From the NCBI GenBank assembly GCA_914767715.1, contig OU612074.1, forward strand, positions 24,230,062 to 24,290,061: a stretch of DNA of 60,000 bases. Reading direction: 5' to 3'. Source of the DNA: Membranipora membranacea (lineage: Eukaryota; Bryozoa; Gymnolaemata; Cheilostomatida; Membraniporidae). This document shows positions 1 through 13,100 of the stretch, piece by piece (within the stretch, counting starts at the first letter, position 1; every line of letters starts with the position of its first letter). A program made the translations under genes and the position numbers. The notes under the pieces were generated by a model. That model saw only the letters and a list, made by a program, of their open reading frames with translations, was not told where the DNA came from and made no database searches.

Positions 1-2276
1 ACCACACTAGAGAATCCGAGTTGGCTGCATAGATACTGGGTCATTGGGATAGTATTGCTGTCTTATTTAGCCTGGATAAACAAAGAGTGTTATTCAATAG
101 ATTACCCCGTTAAAATAAAGTCCCAGAGTGATTTGAGTGAGATGGTTGCCTCCAGCTTATGGTAACAATTAAACAAACGACTGAATTTGGGAATTGTCAC
201 CCTCTTTAATATCACCTAATTACCAACCCAGAGGTAGCTATTTCATTATATGCCACCCCTTTTGCTTCCATGCCCTCTATTAGGCAAGCTAGATGAAAAG
301 ACAAGTAACTACACGACTCGGTGCAATTCAAGAGTTGAGGAATCGTTGTATATCTAATTTCCTAATACTAAGATGCCTACGCCATTTGACTAGCCCTAAC
401 TCATGTGGGGTCTGTGAAGAAAAGAACACTGGAGAAGATATTTATTTTTATCTCCTCACTATTACTATCTTTCTCTAGCCGGGAGAGGTGTAATAATTCT
501 CAGATAGGCTGCATGAGGGTTTAGATTATAGGCATAGGCTTTAAAATTGTCCACTCACTCACTCCCTGACAGTAGTATGTAAAATCTGATCAAACGGTTT
601 GATTTGATTCGTCATAAATGATACGCTATTTAAGGGAAGAATGGTATAGCTGATTGAAAGACCCACTGTTTTCTATCTAATCCTAGGTTGTTCATTTTCC
701 CACAGAGGCAAATAACAACTTATTCCCATGCTTGCAAAGAGATACGATTGCTCTTGGTCACAGTGCAATCCCTAGTGAAAGTCTCTCATCATGAGAGAAA
801 GCACTCAATCCAAGCAGTTGCTTTCTAGAGTGATTGAAGGTACCCCATTTGTCTTATGCTCTTGATTACACAATGTGTGTTTGGGTTTTATTTTGAGGGC
901 AACAGAGTACTAGTTGGTTAGCCTGGTTTAAATGTCTTTAGTAAGTATAATAAGATCATCAATGAGACTCTTTGGAAAGACAAAGACAGAGCACAATTTG
1001 GGATCTCATCTTTTTTGGTTTACCAAAGACAAAAATACTAAATTTGGGGTTAGCATACGCAGGAATACATACAAAGGCCTACAAATAAGTATTTATTATA
1101 CAGGGTTAAGAAGGTCAATGAACAATGTTGTGAGAGTGACACTACTACTGAGTGAGTGGAAGTGTTTTACAAATACAATAATGATAATAAATAAAGGCAA
1201 GGGGGGGTTTTTACTCCTTGATATAGCCTAGGCCTACCAACTAAGAAAGCAATCAATTCAATGACTGAGTGAATCAGTAAATGAGTTGAGTTAGATAGAT
1301 GACACTCCATTTCATGGGCCCAATGAAATTCCTCTTCCTTCAGAGCGAGTTCATTGGATTGATTGATGGACCCATGTTAAAAGTGTTTACCATAACTAAC
1401 CATAATAATGAAGTTGTTATGAATATTTTCATTGTTTATTGACACACACTCCCCTTCTTTCGTGGAAAACAGAAGAGGAGAGTTCATAAGTAATGTAACA
1501 GAATGATGGTGGCAATCATGTACAGCCAAACCTATTAAATTTGATTACTCTTCTTCCTTACTACTAACTATCTATTAATTATCATCATAGATAGATAGAA
1601 AGATAGTACTAGTAGTAGCAAGGAGTAAGTCTTTTACTCCTTGGTAGTAGGTAGCTACAGCTAGGGACTGAAGTAGGTTAACCTCATTAGTTGTAGGGAC
1701 ACTTACTAACCCCTTTGGCTCCAAGAGTGTTGGCTACAATACTGGTGATTTGTGATATCTTCTTATAAGTAGCCTATATTCTTTACTTCTTTTTTGCTGT
1801 ACTAAATTTGTGCACTTAAAATTTTGTAACCATACCGGATACAGTATATATGGTGCATCCAGTTAACTCCCTGATATAACATGGCAATTTACTCCCTGAT
1901 CCCACCAGAGAGACTTAAATCCCTGCTCAAATAAGAAGTTTAGGACAATATTTAGTCAAAAAGTTTGGAAATAACTTGTTGTATTCATTTCCTAAGGGTC
2001 AAGAATGTTAAGCCACACCTTTACAATGAAAAAAGTGACTATACTGAACTAAAATGTTACTGGCACTATTATCACAAAACATTTTCTGAAAACTTTAAGT
2101 TGCATTCCCACTAGTAAAGAGGGTATAACTCCCAATTATCTAAACCTATCGGCCCAAAAGCAAACAAGGTAACCTATGAGGTAGAATGAAATTACTTTAA
2201 GTCTACAAATAGGGTAAACTGGCCTGAAAGAAATAACTCGATTTGTAAACTTTAATTCCACCTCATGAGTAGAATT
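1..2276. other. Region without a recognised gene
   Basis: I see no coding exon, RNA gene or transposon that I can support here. Short open frames (293-478, 932-1231) have no family signature and no convincing splice context. The 5' exons of the nucleoplasmin-like gene at 3386 should lie upstream of it, here or outside the window, but I could not find the expected first strands of the core domain. Small features are A/T-rich runs, a short GATA run near 1590 and a small inverted repeat near 1620-1645. Confidence 0.5.
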
Positions 2277-2942
2277 TTACGCAGCATGGGCTGCCAGTCT
2301 CGCCTTTGATGTTTTGTACTCTTCCACAAGCGATTTCATAGGTAGTGAAAGAGTAAACGAACTGGCATACAGTGCATTAGTGTTGAAGCTCCTTGGCTCT
2401 CCGAGCCACTTACGCATGTGCTTGTTAATCATTTGCTCCATTCTCTCAACTGGTGTTAGCGGAATATCATAAACTGTCAGAGGCCACAGAATTCGAGGCA
2501 TGAGTGCAAAGTTGAGAATCCAGGCTTTGTATTTACCAGACAGACCACATTTTTCAATCGCGTCCAGCCCTGTAATGAGTTGCTTTTTCACCTCGTTTCT
2601 GCGAAACCTGTCGATGATCGGTAAACTATACCATCTTCCTAAGCTCTTCACAGGCTGCTCTGGGAGCGTGGGAATACACTCTGTTCCTATGAAGTAGGTA
2701 TTTGGTACAGGCTTGCCTTTACACAAAGACAGGGACCGGTTCTTGCTAGGTTTGAATCGCATCGCACATCTCTCTATCAACTCATGCAGTCTATCGATTG
2801 AGGCTACAACCTGGGCCTTATCTGGTGATATTATTGTAATATCGTCCATAAAGGCCCTCATCGGGGGTAGTATCTGGTTATTCGCAACCTGGATCCCATT
2901 CACACTGCCTTGTGAATTCCGTATAACTACCTCCATCACCAT
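2277..2942 (-). mobile_element. Reverse-transcriptase fragment of a retroelement (5' truncated)
   Basis: A 221-codon open frame. Near its N-terminus it carries the reverse-transcriptase catalytic box as AFMDDITI (the YADD-equivalent), followed by SFKP-like FKPSKNRSL and PVKSLGRWY, then the LPRILWPLTVYDIP and RKWLGEPRS stretches. From memory this matches a widespread family of RT-containing proteins in fish and invertebrate genomes; I cannot name the clade securely. Finger and palm motifs A and B should precede the catalytic box but the frame opens only about 30 residues before it, so this is a 5'-truncated or decayed copy. It lies antisense to and upstream of the nucleoplasmin-like gene. Confidence 0.75.
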
Positions 2943-3385
2943 AACGTAAGGTCTGACATGTCAAACATTTAGATAAAAGATCCCGCAATGTTTGCTTACC
3001 CTCATAATTGGCACCATGCCAACACAATTGCTCGATCAAATAATATCGCCTTTGTTCTCAGCAGTCAATTGGTGTCATGGGTGGGGCGGTGTTATATTGT
3101 GTGACATAACAACTGTCAAGCTGTCAACACTGCAGCGGCAGAAGTCTCTGTTTATATTTTATACTGCCTGTTAGATTCAGTCTTTGCTAGACCTTTGTAT
3201 ATCTATCAAGCATACTTTATCACACACAATAGAAATCTAGAATAATGTAACCTAAAACACAAACTCGTTACTTCTGTACCCCTAACACAGATAGGGGCAC
3301 ACATTATAACAGGCGGTTATCCAGTTAATTGCCCTGAGGCTACATATAGCCCATTTTTTCATTAGCATTAAAATCTCTATGACAG
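2943..3385. other. Non-coding stretch upstream of the first visible nucleoplasmin-like exon
   Basis: No exon or repeat recognised. The right edge is a polypyrimidine-poor acceptor (CTATGACAG, 3377-3385). An earlier exon encoding the start of the core domain is expected to splice here, but I see no donor with fitting coding sequence. Confidence 0.4.
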
Positions 3386-5431
3386 GGACAGTTACAGCTG
3401 GATTTTGAGGGCAGTGTACCGATTACTATGAGAATGGTGGAGGGGACTGGTCCAGTCTGTATTACAGGTCTGTATTATATTGTTTTATATTATTTTATAT
3501 TACGTTGATATAAAAACATTGTAATTTAGAAGATTAAATGTAAGGTATTGGTTTGTTAAGTGTCTCTCAATGTTAGCTAGCACCAGTTTTCATTAGCTAA
3601 TGCCCGAGTTTGACCTCGGTTTGACTAAGGTTTGACTGTTTTATATCACATTAGCTTCAACCTTCTGACCTTGCCAGCTCATTGAACAGCTAAGTAAAAC
3701 TGCTACACTGTCTCATCAAGTGGTAATCACCCAGCTCGGCTTCACTAACACTGGGTACCACTGTCTGTTGTTTCTCACATTTGATTGGCTGACTGGAGCT
3801 CACATTAGATTGGCTGACTGTATCTCACATTTGATTGGCTCCCTCAGGTAACCATGAGATGTCTCTGGAGTATGAGTTAGAGGATAATGGTGAGTTAGAC
3901 GCCACTACAGATAATATAGAAGAACTGTCCGAGGCTGAGGATATCAAGTCTAAACGAGCTGCTAAACGTCAGAAAGTCAGCAACAAGGTGAGACATTGAT
4001 TGGTTAAACAATATCTTCAGCACACTGACTATACGGATCGGGCACAGTGCTGACTCAAGGCGCATGCAATGAGGATGCCCCAGAATTAATTAAGTCGACT
4101 GGTTTAAAAAGAAATTCGCCAAAAAAACTGTTTAAAGTATCCTTTGGGATGTTTACTTGGTGTAAGGGAAACTTTAGGATTAGGGAGATGAACATATTGT
4201 TGTACTGTACCAGATAAGACCATGACTTAACGTCATATCATTTCTAATCAGAAGTCAGATAAGAAACCAGCTGCTGCTGCTGCTGCTTCTGAGAGTGATG
4301 AGGGGGCGGAGCCTGGACAGGAAGAGGAGGAGATGGAGGAGGATGATCAGCAGAGTGATGATGAGGAGGACAGCCCTAAACCTAAAGAGAAAAAACAGGT
4401 ATGAGCTATCTGTGTACTATCTGTGTTCTGTCACTGTATTATCTTTGTACCAACAATTGGTATGATGATCAAATAGGTCAGCATCCATCCACAGTCAGGA
4501 TGTTTGGGTCTACTCTAACTAGAACCAAACTCACCAGACCTGTGACCTATATCTGTGCTGTGTTATGTCCTGCTTTACAACGCCACTATGAACAAGAAGC
4601 GCTTGTTCTTTGAATTGCATATTGTTCATAGTGGCATCATATCCCAGGTATGAGACACTTTTCCCACGATCAATAATTCAAGCCGAGTAGTGCATTGAAT
4701 TTTTTTACCATGCAAACTGTATCAAAGTAACTGCCCGACTATAACATGTATTGGTCTTGGGCTAGGCTTAAAGGGCAACCAGGGTTTCAAACAACTTCTC
4801 ATTGATTAATAGTAGATTGCACCCTCTGCATAGGGAAAAAGACAAAATCTAATTCGGATGATTATTCAGCCAGAATTCTTATGAAACATTTCTTCCATCA
4901 GGTACTCAAACTCAGCTAAAATACAATACCAAAGAGCAGTTTCCTGTTCCTGTTATTATTTAGCCTGTGCACTACCATCATTACAGCAATGTCTTGGAAC
5001 CTCCCCTAAACTGAAGTGTTACCCAGCACATTATTTACTACCCATCAATGCATCGCTGCGAAACCTTGGTTGCCCTTTAAAAAGCCTATTTAATTTGGAA
5101 GCTATATAATATTATCCATATCTATTTGTCGCATATAGTATATAATATAATCTTTATTTCAAACCATTGGTATGCTACCTGAAGAAAAGTGGCCAACCTT
5201 ACAGGTTTGTACAAGAAAGAAAAAATATACATATATTTATAAAGTGTAATAGTACAGTATAATATTGATCGTTGGTGAAATGATTCTGTTGCTACTTTGC
5301 AGGATTTTAAACAGAAGAAAGTGATGAATGGTGGTGGAAAAGCTGGGGGAAAAAGTCCTAAAGATATGATAAAAGCAAAAATGAAGGCCAAAAAACAGAT
5401 GGTTAAAAAATCCAAAATGTTATCCGCATAA
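3386..5431 (+). CDS. Nucleoplasmin/nucleophosmin-like histone chaperone, 3' four exons
   Basis: Exons 3386-3467, 3848-3987, 4252-4398 and 5303-5431 join in one frame (498 nt, 165 residues plus TAA) with GT-AG borders. The first gives LDFEGSVPITMRMVEGTG and, across the splice, PVCITGNHEMSLEYELED. This matches the last core strands of nucleophosmin (family pattern GSGPVHISGQH). It is followed by an acidic stretch, a basic cluster KSKRAAKRQK that looks like a nuclear localisation signal, an Ala run with an EEEEMEEDD acidic tract, and a Lys-rich tail with SPKDMIKAKMKAKK, similar to the DIKAKM segment of NPM1. Family role: pentameric nuclear/nucleolar chaperone of histones. The 5' exons with the start of the core domain were not found, so the entry is 5' partial. 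There is no NPM1-type C-terminal three-helix domain. The gene converges on the Roco-caspase gene. Confidence 0.8.
3774..3847. repeat. 25-bp tandem repeat ending in a splice acceptor
   Basis: Three copies of a 25-bp unit beginning CTCACATT at 3774, 3799 and 3824. The third copy diverges at its end into CTCCCTCAG, the acceptor of the second visible nucleoplasmin-like exon. TTGATTGGCT occurs in each unit (one with a mismatch). Confidence 0.75.
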
Positions 5432-5502
5432 CCTTTGTAGCCTTGGATTTGTACAAGACGCTTTTTTTATTTTTATAACTTGTAAATTAGGATGAATGAC
5501 CA

Positions 5503-5508
5503 AATAAA
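5503..5508 (+). terminator. Poly-A signal AATAAA of the nucleoplasmin-like gene
   Basis: AATAAA 72 nt after the TAA stop, followed by a GT/T-rich stretch (TTGTTGGGTTTG). Position and context fit a cleavage/polyadenylation site. Confidence 0.7.
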
Positions 5509-7075
5509 ACCTTGTTGGGTTTGACTATATAAAATATCACTGATGTTTCAGTTATACTTGTGTGTGTTTCAATAATTATATTTGCAATTTCTGTTTTATA
5601 ATAACGAAGCCAAATTGAGATTTAGCAGAAGTTCTTACCTAAAACTCCATAAACTATAAAATCAGTACATGTTACTCATCAGGCAAGGACCCGATGAGCT
5701 TCGCTCCGTGTTTGGAGGAACTACCGTTTTCTTGAACTCTTAGCCCTTCAAAGATAGTCGAGGGTCAGTGGTAGGGTAGTGTCCATGATACCAGGACAAA
5801 AGCAACTCAGAAAAACACTCGCATCTATTATCAATATTATAATGGCTAAAGCATACTTTAGATAGATAATTGTTGCAAGTTTTGTTGTCATACCCCCCCC
5901 CCCCCCGCCCGATCTTCTGTGGTTGATAATGTAAGGCCAGTAACTAGCGATATAGCCGCCTGAGAACGATGTACTATGTACGCAAGCCGCAGTCAGTGAT
6001 TAAAACAATATTAGAACAGAGTTAATTTGAGTTATCTTCTACTTGCTACTATCGACAAGTCGATGGTGAGTAGACTGTGCTGCATTTAGTGGCTGGAGAT
6101 GGAGGCTGATTCAAACAAACTGATTTAAGAAGACAAGCGGTGGAATTGGGAGTGACTTCCTTCGCTCTTGGCTTTGACTTAGCCTGGCTTGACAAGCTTT
6201 GTTCGGTTTGTTCCTCCCTCCACTGAACAAGGCTTGTCAAGACAGTCTAACTTTGACGGTGATGCAATTGTAGCCGCTCTTTTTAATCCAGTATAGTACA
6301 AAATGAAGTTGATATCACAATTCAATTATAAATAATTTTATTTGTAAATCAATATGATAGTTTGTTATGTAATAAATAGCTGAAATTAAATAGCAGCTGG
6401 AACCATTGTAATATCCTGAAATCAGAAAAATTAATCACTCAGCCACTAGGATAGAACTATAACTAGAAGCGGTAATATTGGCATGCAAATGTGAATTAAT
6501 AGGACCATCCGTATTCAACATTCAACGTCAATTATTTTCCATTAGGAAACTAATATAATAATGAGGCAAACATATTATTGTCTAAACATATATCAGTAGA
6601 CAGTGTATGTTTAGAAAAAATTATTATTATCTTATTAGCAGAAAATTGTCTTTGAAATAAGGCAGCTTAATCTTAAGAACATTAACATCAATATGTATAA
6701 GGTGTGATTGTAGATTGCAACTGAAAAAATTGATAAAAAACTTTGATAAAACTTTGTGTGAATATACAACTTGTTGAAGATCGTTGCCTTTCATAGGAAT
6801 GAGCAGGTTTAAAAAAATATAATCCCTTTTCAAATGTCCATTGAAAAGTCGGAAATATCCAATAAATCGTTAGATCGATAATGAGTAAGAGAAATATAAC
6901 ATTATTTATAATAAACAATGTAGTCTGAGATAGGTAATAGAATCTAACTAATCATTTGGGGATCTTACTCACATACGTAATATTTAATATTTATGTATAG
7001 AGTTTGAACTTGTGAAGAGATCTATCTCTGTATTACTGCAGTGTAGAGGACCAGTAATATATCAGGATACTGTGA
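5509..7075. other. Convergent intergenic region with 3' UTRs
   Basis: No gene recognised between the two convergent genes. It holds a poly-C run (5887-5905), a short foldback at 6181-6247, and on the - strand an AATAAA at 6337-6342 about 735 nt beyond the stop at 7076. That is a possible, unproven poly-A signal for the Roco-caspase gene. The open frames at 6049-6240 and 6627-6918 look like chance frames in AT-rich DNA. Confidence 0.5.
6181..6247. repeat. Short foldback (MITE-like) with TTGACAAGC arms
   Basis: Arms AGCCTGGCTTGACAAGCTTT and, inverted, GACTGTCTTGACAAGCCTTG enclose a short spacer. The same arm motif recurs in a 71-bp foldback in the duplicons (18722-18792 and about six other places), so this is a dispersed family. 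Confidence 0.55.
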
Positions 7076-7155
7076 CTAATCTCTTATAACCTTCCACTTA
7101 TAGAAAGTAGCTTCTCTAACATTCTGTCCATTTCTTGTGATGCTCAGATCCTCTT
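7076..7155 (-). CDS. Roco-caspase exon 21: C-terminal tail and stop
   Basis: The acceptor TTCCTTAG precedes 80 nt encoding a charged tail that ends FYKWKVIRD and TAG at 7076-7078. It lies beyond the caspase fold and its role is unknown. The length closes the 4746-nt reading frame exactly. Confidence 0.75.
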
Positions 7156-10100
7156 CTAAGGAAGGAAAAACTAAACTTATTTACACTGATAACAAGAATC
7201 GTTAACAAATGTGGAGAATGTATGACGATATTAGTGTTCTAGTGCGCTGAATATATGTTCTTTCATGTCTTACATGTGGGATATTACCATTAAATGGCTG
7301 AATGTATCCATGGTGTGTCTTTACCCTTATATATATATATATATATACACACTTCAGAACTTTATTATTTGATTATGTACCACTTACCAGGTTCCTCTTC
7401 GATCCTCGTTCTCGTCGGATTTGGTAACACAGGATTTATTAGTCTATCTGGATGGTTGTCTATTCTCTTTGGCTCGAGATAGAAGTCACCGAGTAAGAAG
7501 GTACATCTAGACTGAGGCATAGAAGGGATTGTGCTCTGTACTCCAACATGAGCTACGACCTGTCTGATCTACAAGATGTAAGAACACCTGTTTGTGTTTT
7601 ATTATCGTCATCATTTTATAAATCTGACATCATCATCAGGCATAGTTTTAATCAATGTATTTCGCGTACATATCATAAATCTGCATATCAAATCAATCAC
7701 AATAAACCACTTTGAACGAGATAATTTGTGTAGAGCAATTCTGTAACGGTTTGCTAAATAAGATGCTTAACCGATTCAAAGTCTCTGATTACAATTCAGT
7801 CTTATTTATCAAACTTTTTTCTTGTACCTTCAGGGCAAGCTGTGTCAAGTCAATCCGGTTGGGGCACAACACAGGACATGGATCCAAGGCTGTTAGGCGG
7901 GGCACAACACAGGACATGGATCCAAGACTGTTAGGTGGGGCACAACACAGGACATGGATCCAAGACTGTTAGGTGGGGCACAACACAGGACATGGATTCA
8001 AGACTGTTAGGTGGGGCACAACACAGGACATGGATCCAAGACTGTTAGGTGGGGCACAACATAGGACATGGATCCAAGACTGTTAGGTGGGGCACAACAC
8101 AGGACATGGATCTAAGACTGTTAGGTGGGGCGCAACACAGGACATGGATCCAAGACTGTTAGGTGGGGCACAACACAGGACATGGATCCAAGACTGTTAG
8201 GTGGGGCACAACACAGGACATGGATCCAAGACTGTTAGGTGGGGCACAACACAGGACATGGATCCAAGACTGTTAGGTGGGGCACAACACAGGACATGGA
8301 TCCAAGACTGTTAGGTGGGGCACAACACAGGACATGGATCCAAGACTGTTAGGTGGGGCACAACACAGGACATGGATCTAAGACTGTTAGGTGGGGCGCA
8401 ACACAGGACATGGATCCAAGACTGTTAGGTGGGGCACAACACAGGACATGGATCCAAGACTGTTAGGTGGGGCACAACACAGGACATGGATCCAAGACTG
8501 TTAGGTGGGGCACAACACAGGACATGGATCCAAGACTGTTAGGTGGGGCACAACACAGGACATGGATCCCAGACTGTTGGGTGGGGCACAACACAGGACA
8601 TGGATCCCAGACTGTTAGGAAAGAAAACTTACACATTTTGCTAGTTCTTCCAGATGAAGTCTGTGAGCATACTTATAGAATACAGCCACAAGTGTTCTTA
8701 TAAATGGTGAGCCTGTGTCAGGACTTCGAGGTGAGACGAACGCTGAAAATAAGAATATCAAAATATAACACTACGATTTTAATTTTGAGTACATCATTGA
8801 TACACAACTGAAAATCAGTGGCCTTTGTTACCATATGATGCTCAGATTTGTCTTAGGTTGTGGTTTAGGGGATAACCAAGCATATGAAATCTCTGACTCA
8901 GAGTCAAACTTTAGTCCATTTGGCATTGGATTGGCAGAGTGCTTGTAGAAAGGATTTTGCAATCAATGTTAAGAATAATGTTTATCAGCCTACAGTCAAA
9001 GCTGGACTGCATGATCATAAACTCTGAAGTAGAGATATCATGAGCCGTTCCATCTGTGGATATCTGGTGCTGGTGGATATTATCTCCTCTTGGTAGATTC
9101 TGTATGATTGAGGATTGGGGAGTGCAGTCTGTTAGTAGCGTTTCTCTCTTTTCTGAAATTGTACAAAGACAATCATTAGTTAGAGAGTAGAGTGTAGGAG
9201 AACAATAAATGAGATTTGTGATTTACTGATGTCTCAGTAATCTTCGCACAAGCTCTCAAGTTTTAGCTCAGTATATATCTTCAACACTTCAGGAATGATG
9301 AACAACATGATGTCTATAATCAGAAAATATATAATAATGATAATGATAATAAAAATAATGAAAATGAAAAAACGACAATGAAAATGAGATAAATACTGGT
9401 GATAGCAGCTATGTCGAGCATCATTCTAGGGTTCACTCTTAGATTTTATACTTACCGCCGGCACAAGCTTGTATTATAATAATCTTAGGCTTCTTCTTCA
9501 TAGCAGGGAAGTTCTTTGGAGAGAGGAGGTCCATTATTTCAGTTATCTTGACTTGTTTTCCATCTGATCCAGCTACAGTTCCTTCATCTCCATGACTTGT
9601 TAAGACTAAGATAAAAGATCTGAGATGTCTGTGTACAGATTCTCTTGTCTGAGAGTCGACCAGCTGTGTCTCCTTATGGATCTCTGAGATCATTTCCTAT
9701 AATGATGAAGGCGGCAACTGATCATCAATTTGCATATGAGAGAGCTAAGTCTGAGAATACGTTATGTTGTTGGTTATACTAGATTATGGATTACAGATGA
9801 ATATGACCAAACTAGAACCCTCTTACATGGGCAAGATAACTTCTGGGATATCCCACAGTGATATATCCAAGTTTTCCCAGCATCCGTTCCATGTTAGTAT
9901 GATCGTGTTCTGAACCGGGTCTGTTTCGATTGTATGAGTTAGATAGTATGAGAGCTCTTCCTCTTGTCTCAGACACTGTATTGCGCTCCTAGAACATAAA
10001 TATCACACAGTTATTACTGTAGTTATTGATGACTGCAGATACAGAACTGGGTAAAACACATAGAATTAATAGTAAATCGAGACAGGATACTATATGGAGC

Positions 10101-13100
10101 ATTAGCATTCAGGCACTGAGGCATTTAATTGCGGGCAACAAAACAACAGTGGATGGATGGCGTAGTAGCATTGAAGATAACAATAGATCTAACAGCTTAT
10201 TGTGAACAGTTTAATACAAATTTTCGGCAAAATATCAACATTGTTAACAAGATGCGGCTGATTGTAATTTTTAAAATCAAAATTCAATCAAAATTGATCA
10301 AGTTACAAACAAAAAACCTGGATTGTGGACACAGTCGATCACTGATAGCATCTTGTATCATACCTCATTCCTGGAGGCGAGGACAGCACTATCACCTGTG
10401 ACTGGCTCTAAAACAATCAGCGCTGTCTGTGAGTTCACAATCTCTACAATATCGTCTATCTGCTCTTCTGTTAAATCAGCTCCAGGCTGAGATGATGGAG
10501 AGGCTAAAAATACACATCAAAGGCTGTAGGTGTAAATCAGCTACTAAAATATAAATTTGCATTTTTATGTCATCTCTCCTAGTTTGGCTTGAATCTCAGA
10601 AGGTTATCAGGTATGGATATATGACAGCAGATAATTAAATAATCATAATTATGCAATCAAACCCCAAAGAAAATGAACAAAAGTTATCACACTTGGCCAG
10701 ATTGCGCTTCTATTAGTACTTCAGAGTGAGAGTAATGATACAATATCATACTTAGATAATAACTTTGAAGGTTATTGGAAAGTGCTGCCACAAACCTATA
10801 GATCTCCGATTCAGCTGGTATATCTGTAAGTGTCTGTCCAATTCACGACTTCCACTCTCTGTAATGCTGCCGCCTTCAAAATGGAATAAAGATAAAGATT
10901 ACAGACATTATACGCATAGACTGAAAGGAAATCAAAATGTAATTTCATTTCAATAAAGATTTTTTCCTTCAAGGAAGAATTTATTTTGTGCAATTTTAAT
11001 GGAGTTATTGGAAGTTTTTGACATTATTTATGTATGTCAAACGAGGTTTTCCTCTCTCTATTCAATCTCAATTATGATCTTGAAGACCAAGTAACTATGA
11101 AAGTATTTATAATCTGCTCACATGGATTGAGAAGAGGGAATGGTATGGTGAGTTGTCCTTGCTCCTTGAGCTCCTTTTTACAAGCACATACTTCATCACC
11201 AGTGTACGGAGGTTTATGCCCGCTATCTACCCATGCTGGATCTACTTCTGTAGTTGGGCTGTCTGGGTTGGTGAGCAGACAGTGAGAGCAGTAAAATACA
11301 GTCTCAAAATGGGCTCCCTTCCACACAGATTTCAGCTCTGATATTAGATTATGCAAATTGGACAGAAGACTCTCCCAGGATTTAGTGATTAGCTTTGAGT
11401 TGGTCATCATCTGAATTGTTACAGTTCTCTGAGAGTGGCTGTGGAACAGGTATTTAACTACTCTATCTGTGTCCATGACACAGGCGCCATTCATACCGAC
11501 TTCTATGTAATTCTGTGCTGTGATGTTGTGGTCTACAAAGATGGCAGTAAGCAGATGGTACACGTAGCTCGGCAATGGCAGCCCTTTGAAGTGTATCTCG
11601 ACCCTCATTGGAATGTAGTTGCTCGTTTCAGGAACTGATATTACCTTCTTACTGAAGTATGGAATGATGAAGTGAGTCTCACTTCCCTCCTGTATTGGTC
11701 CACATATCAGATGGAACACTTTCAGTACTTCAGTGGCCATTTCAGAATGGAACGGAGACTCGCTGTTGATAAGGTTTGTCAAGAGAATTGAGTTCATCAC
11801 CCCAGTTTGCTGAAACTTGACTACCATTGCCTTGTACTTATTCAGGCCAATACCCCTACCATCATGCTTGAATGCAATGAAACTTTTTAAGCGCGACGTC
11901 CAGGCCTCTTGGCTGGAATGATCAAAGAGCAACTCAACAAGCTTTGTAAGCAGCTCAATGCGGTGAAACACAATGTTACCTAGTTTCGCTCTTTTTTTGT
12001 ACCACATGACTTTTCCGATCTCATGAAGATATTGAAGGATGACGTGATCTTTGTCTCCTGGAAACCATGAATCTAGCTCTTCAAGAGTCAGGAAAGGTTG
12101 GTCTGTTTTTCCTGCACAAAGTTCCATGAAATCATTCCAGTTTTCTGGCAGTTTTGTAAGAAGCAACAACCCAATAGAGAGCAGAATAGATTTCAGATCA
12201 GCAATGACTTTTTCCCCGGTTCCTTTACAAATGACCATGGGCTTGTGCCTGGTGAGAAGGGGCTTTGATGTATCACAGAAGCATTTCATTGAGAAGAATG
12301 GACTTGATTCTGGGGCTGAAGCCCTTTCCTCTGTGATTATTTTGTGACGCAAACTCTCTGTTCCTTTGATCAGTTGATCTCGTCTTTCTTTGAAAACCTT
12401 TTTATCTTTGATACAATCGCGATGTGTCAGCACTAAGAGAGGAGGGCCAGCTTGAGGACAGGAGAGGAAGAGATGGCTGATCCAATCAAAACAGAGCTTC
12501 TCACAAGCAGCATCAGCACCAAACTCGGTCACTAGTCTATCAAACTCAGCTATGTTGACGACCAACAGTGGCACAAACTGATTCCTGGAGGAGAGTGGGT
12601 AGGTGAAGTGATAAATCACCTGTCCTCCAAAGTCATGAAATACTAGTGTAGATTTTTCATTGATCTTAGCCTCACACACTTTGAATACTTTCGTGGCTTC
12701 ATCCAGCTTGTTGGCAGACATGCGATTGGTCAGATATCTTCTATCACCCTGCAATGACTTAACAAGACTAGTCTTCCCAGCCATACTCCCCCCAATGACA
12801 GTTACAGGGATGAAATCGAAGGTTCTGTCACCACACTTGTCAAGATCAGTCCAGTATTTGCGTAATGCCTTCATTCCTTGTTTACAGAGCGCGTACGGAG
12901 GATATGAAATCGTTTCAGGCACTTTGAGGGTAGTCAGTTTGCTGAGTTTACTGAGGCATGCAGGTAATTTGGTTAAAGATGTGTTTCCACCGACATCTAG
13001 CTCCTGTAGATTTGATAGATCTGATATTCTATGGGAAAAGAAGGAAAGAATAAGTAACCTTTGAGCATTGTTCGGTATGGGCTTTTACAAAAAAAACATG

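Noticed and set aside
7859-8619. CRISPR-like array
   Set aside because: Units are contiguous 38-bp tandem copies with no unique spacers, in a eukaryotic intron.
7712-8703. Open frames of 86 and 78 codons over the 38-bp repeat
   Set aside because: They are translations of the minisatellite; the unit is not a multiple of 3 and the array is in an intron of the opposite-strand gene.
11072-12922. The 616-codon frame as a stand-alone gene starting at Met 12922
   Set aside because: The frame continues upstream to a good acceptor at 13029 that joins LRR exons in phase, and has a good donor at 11121; the Met is internal. A retained-intron form remains possible and is listed as a finding.
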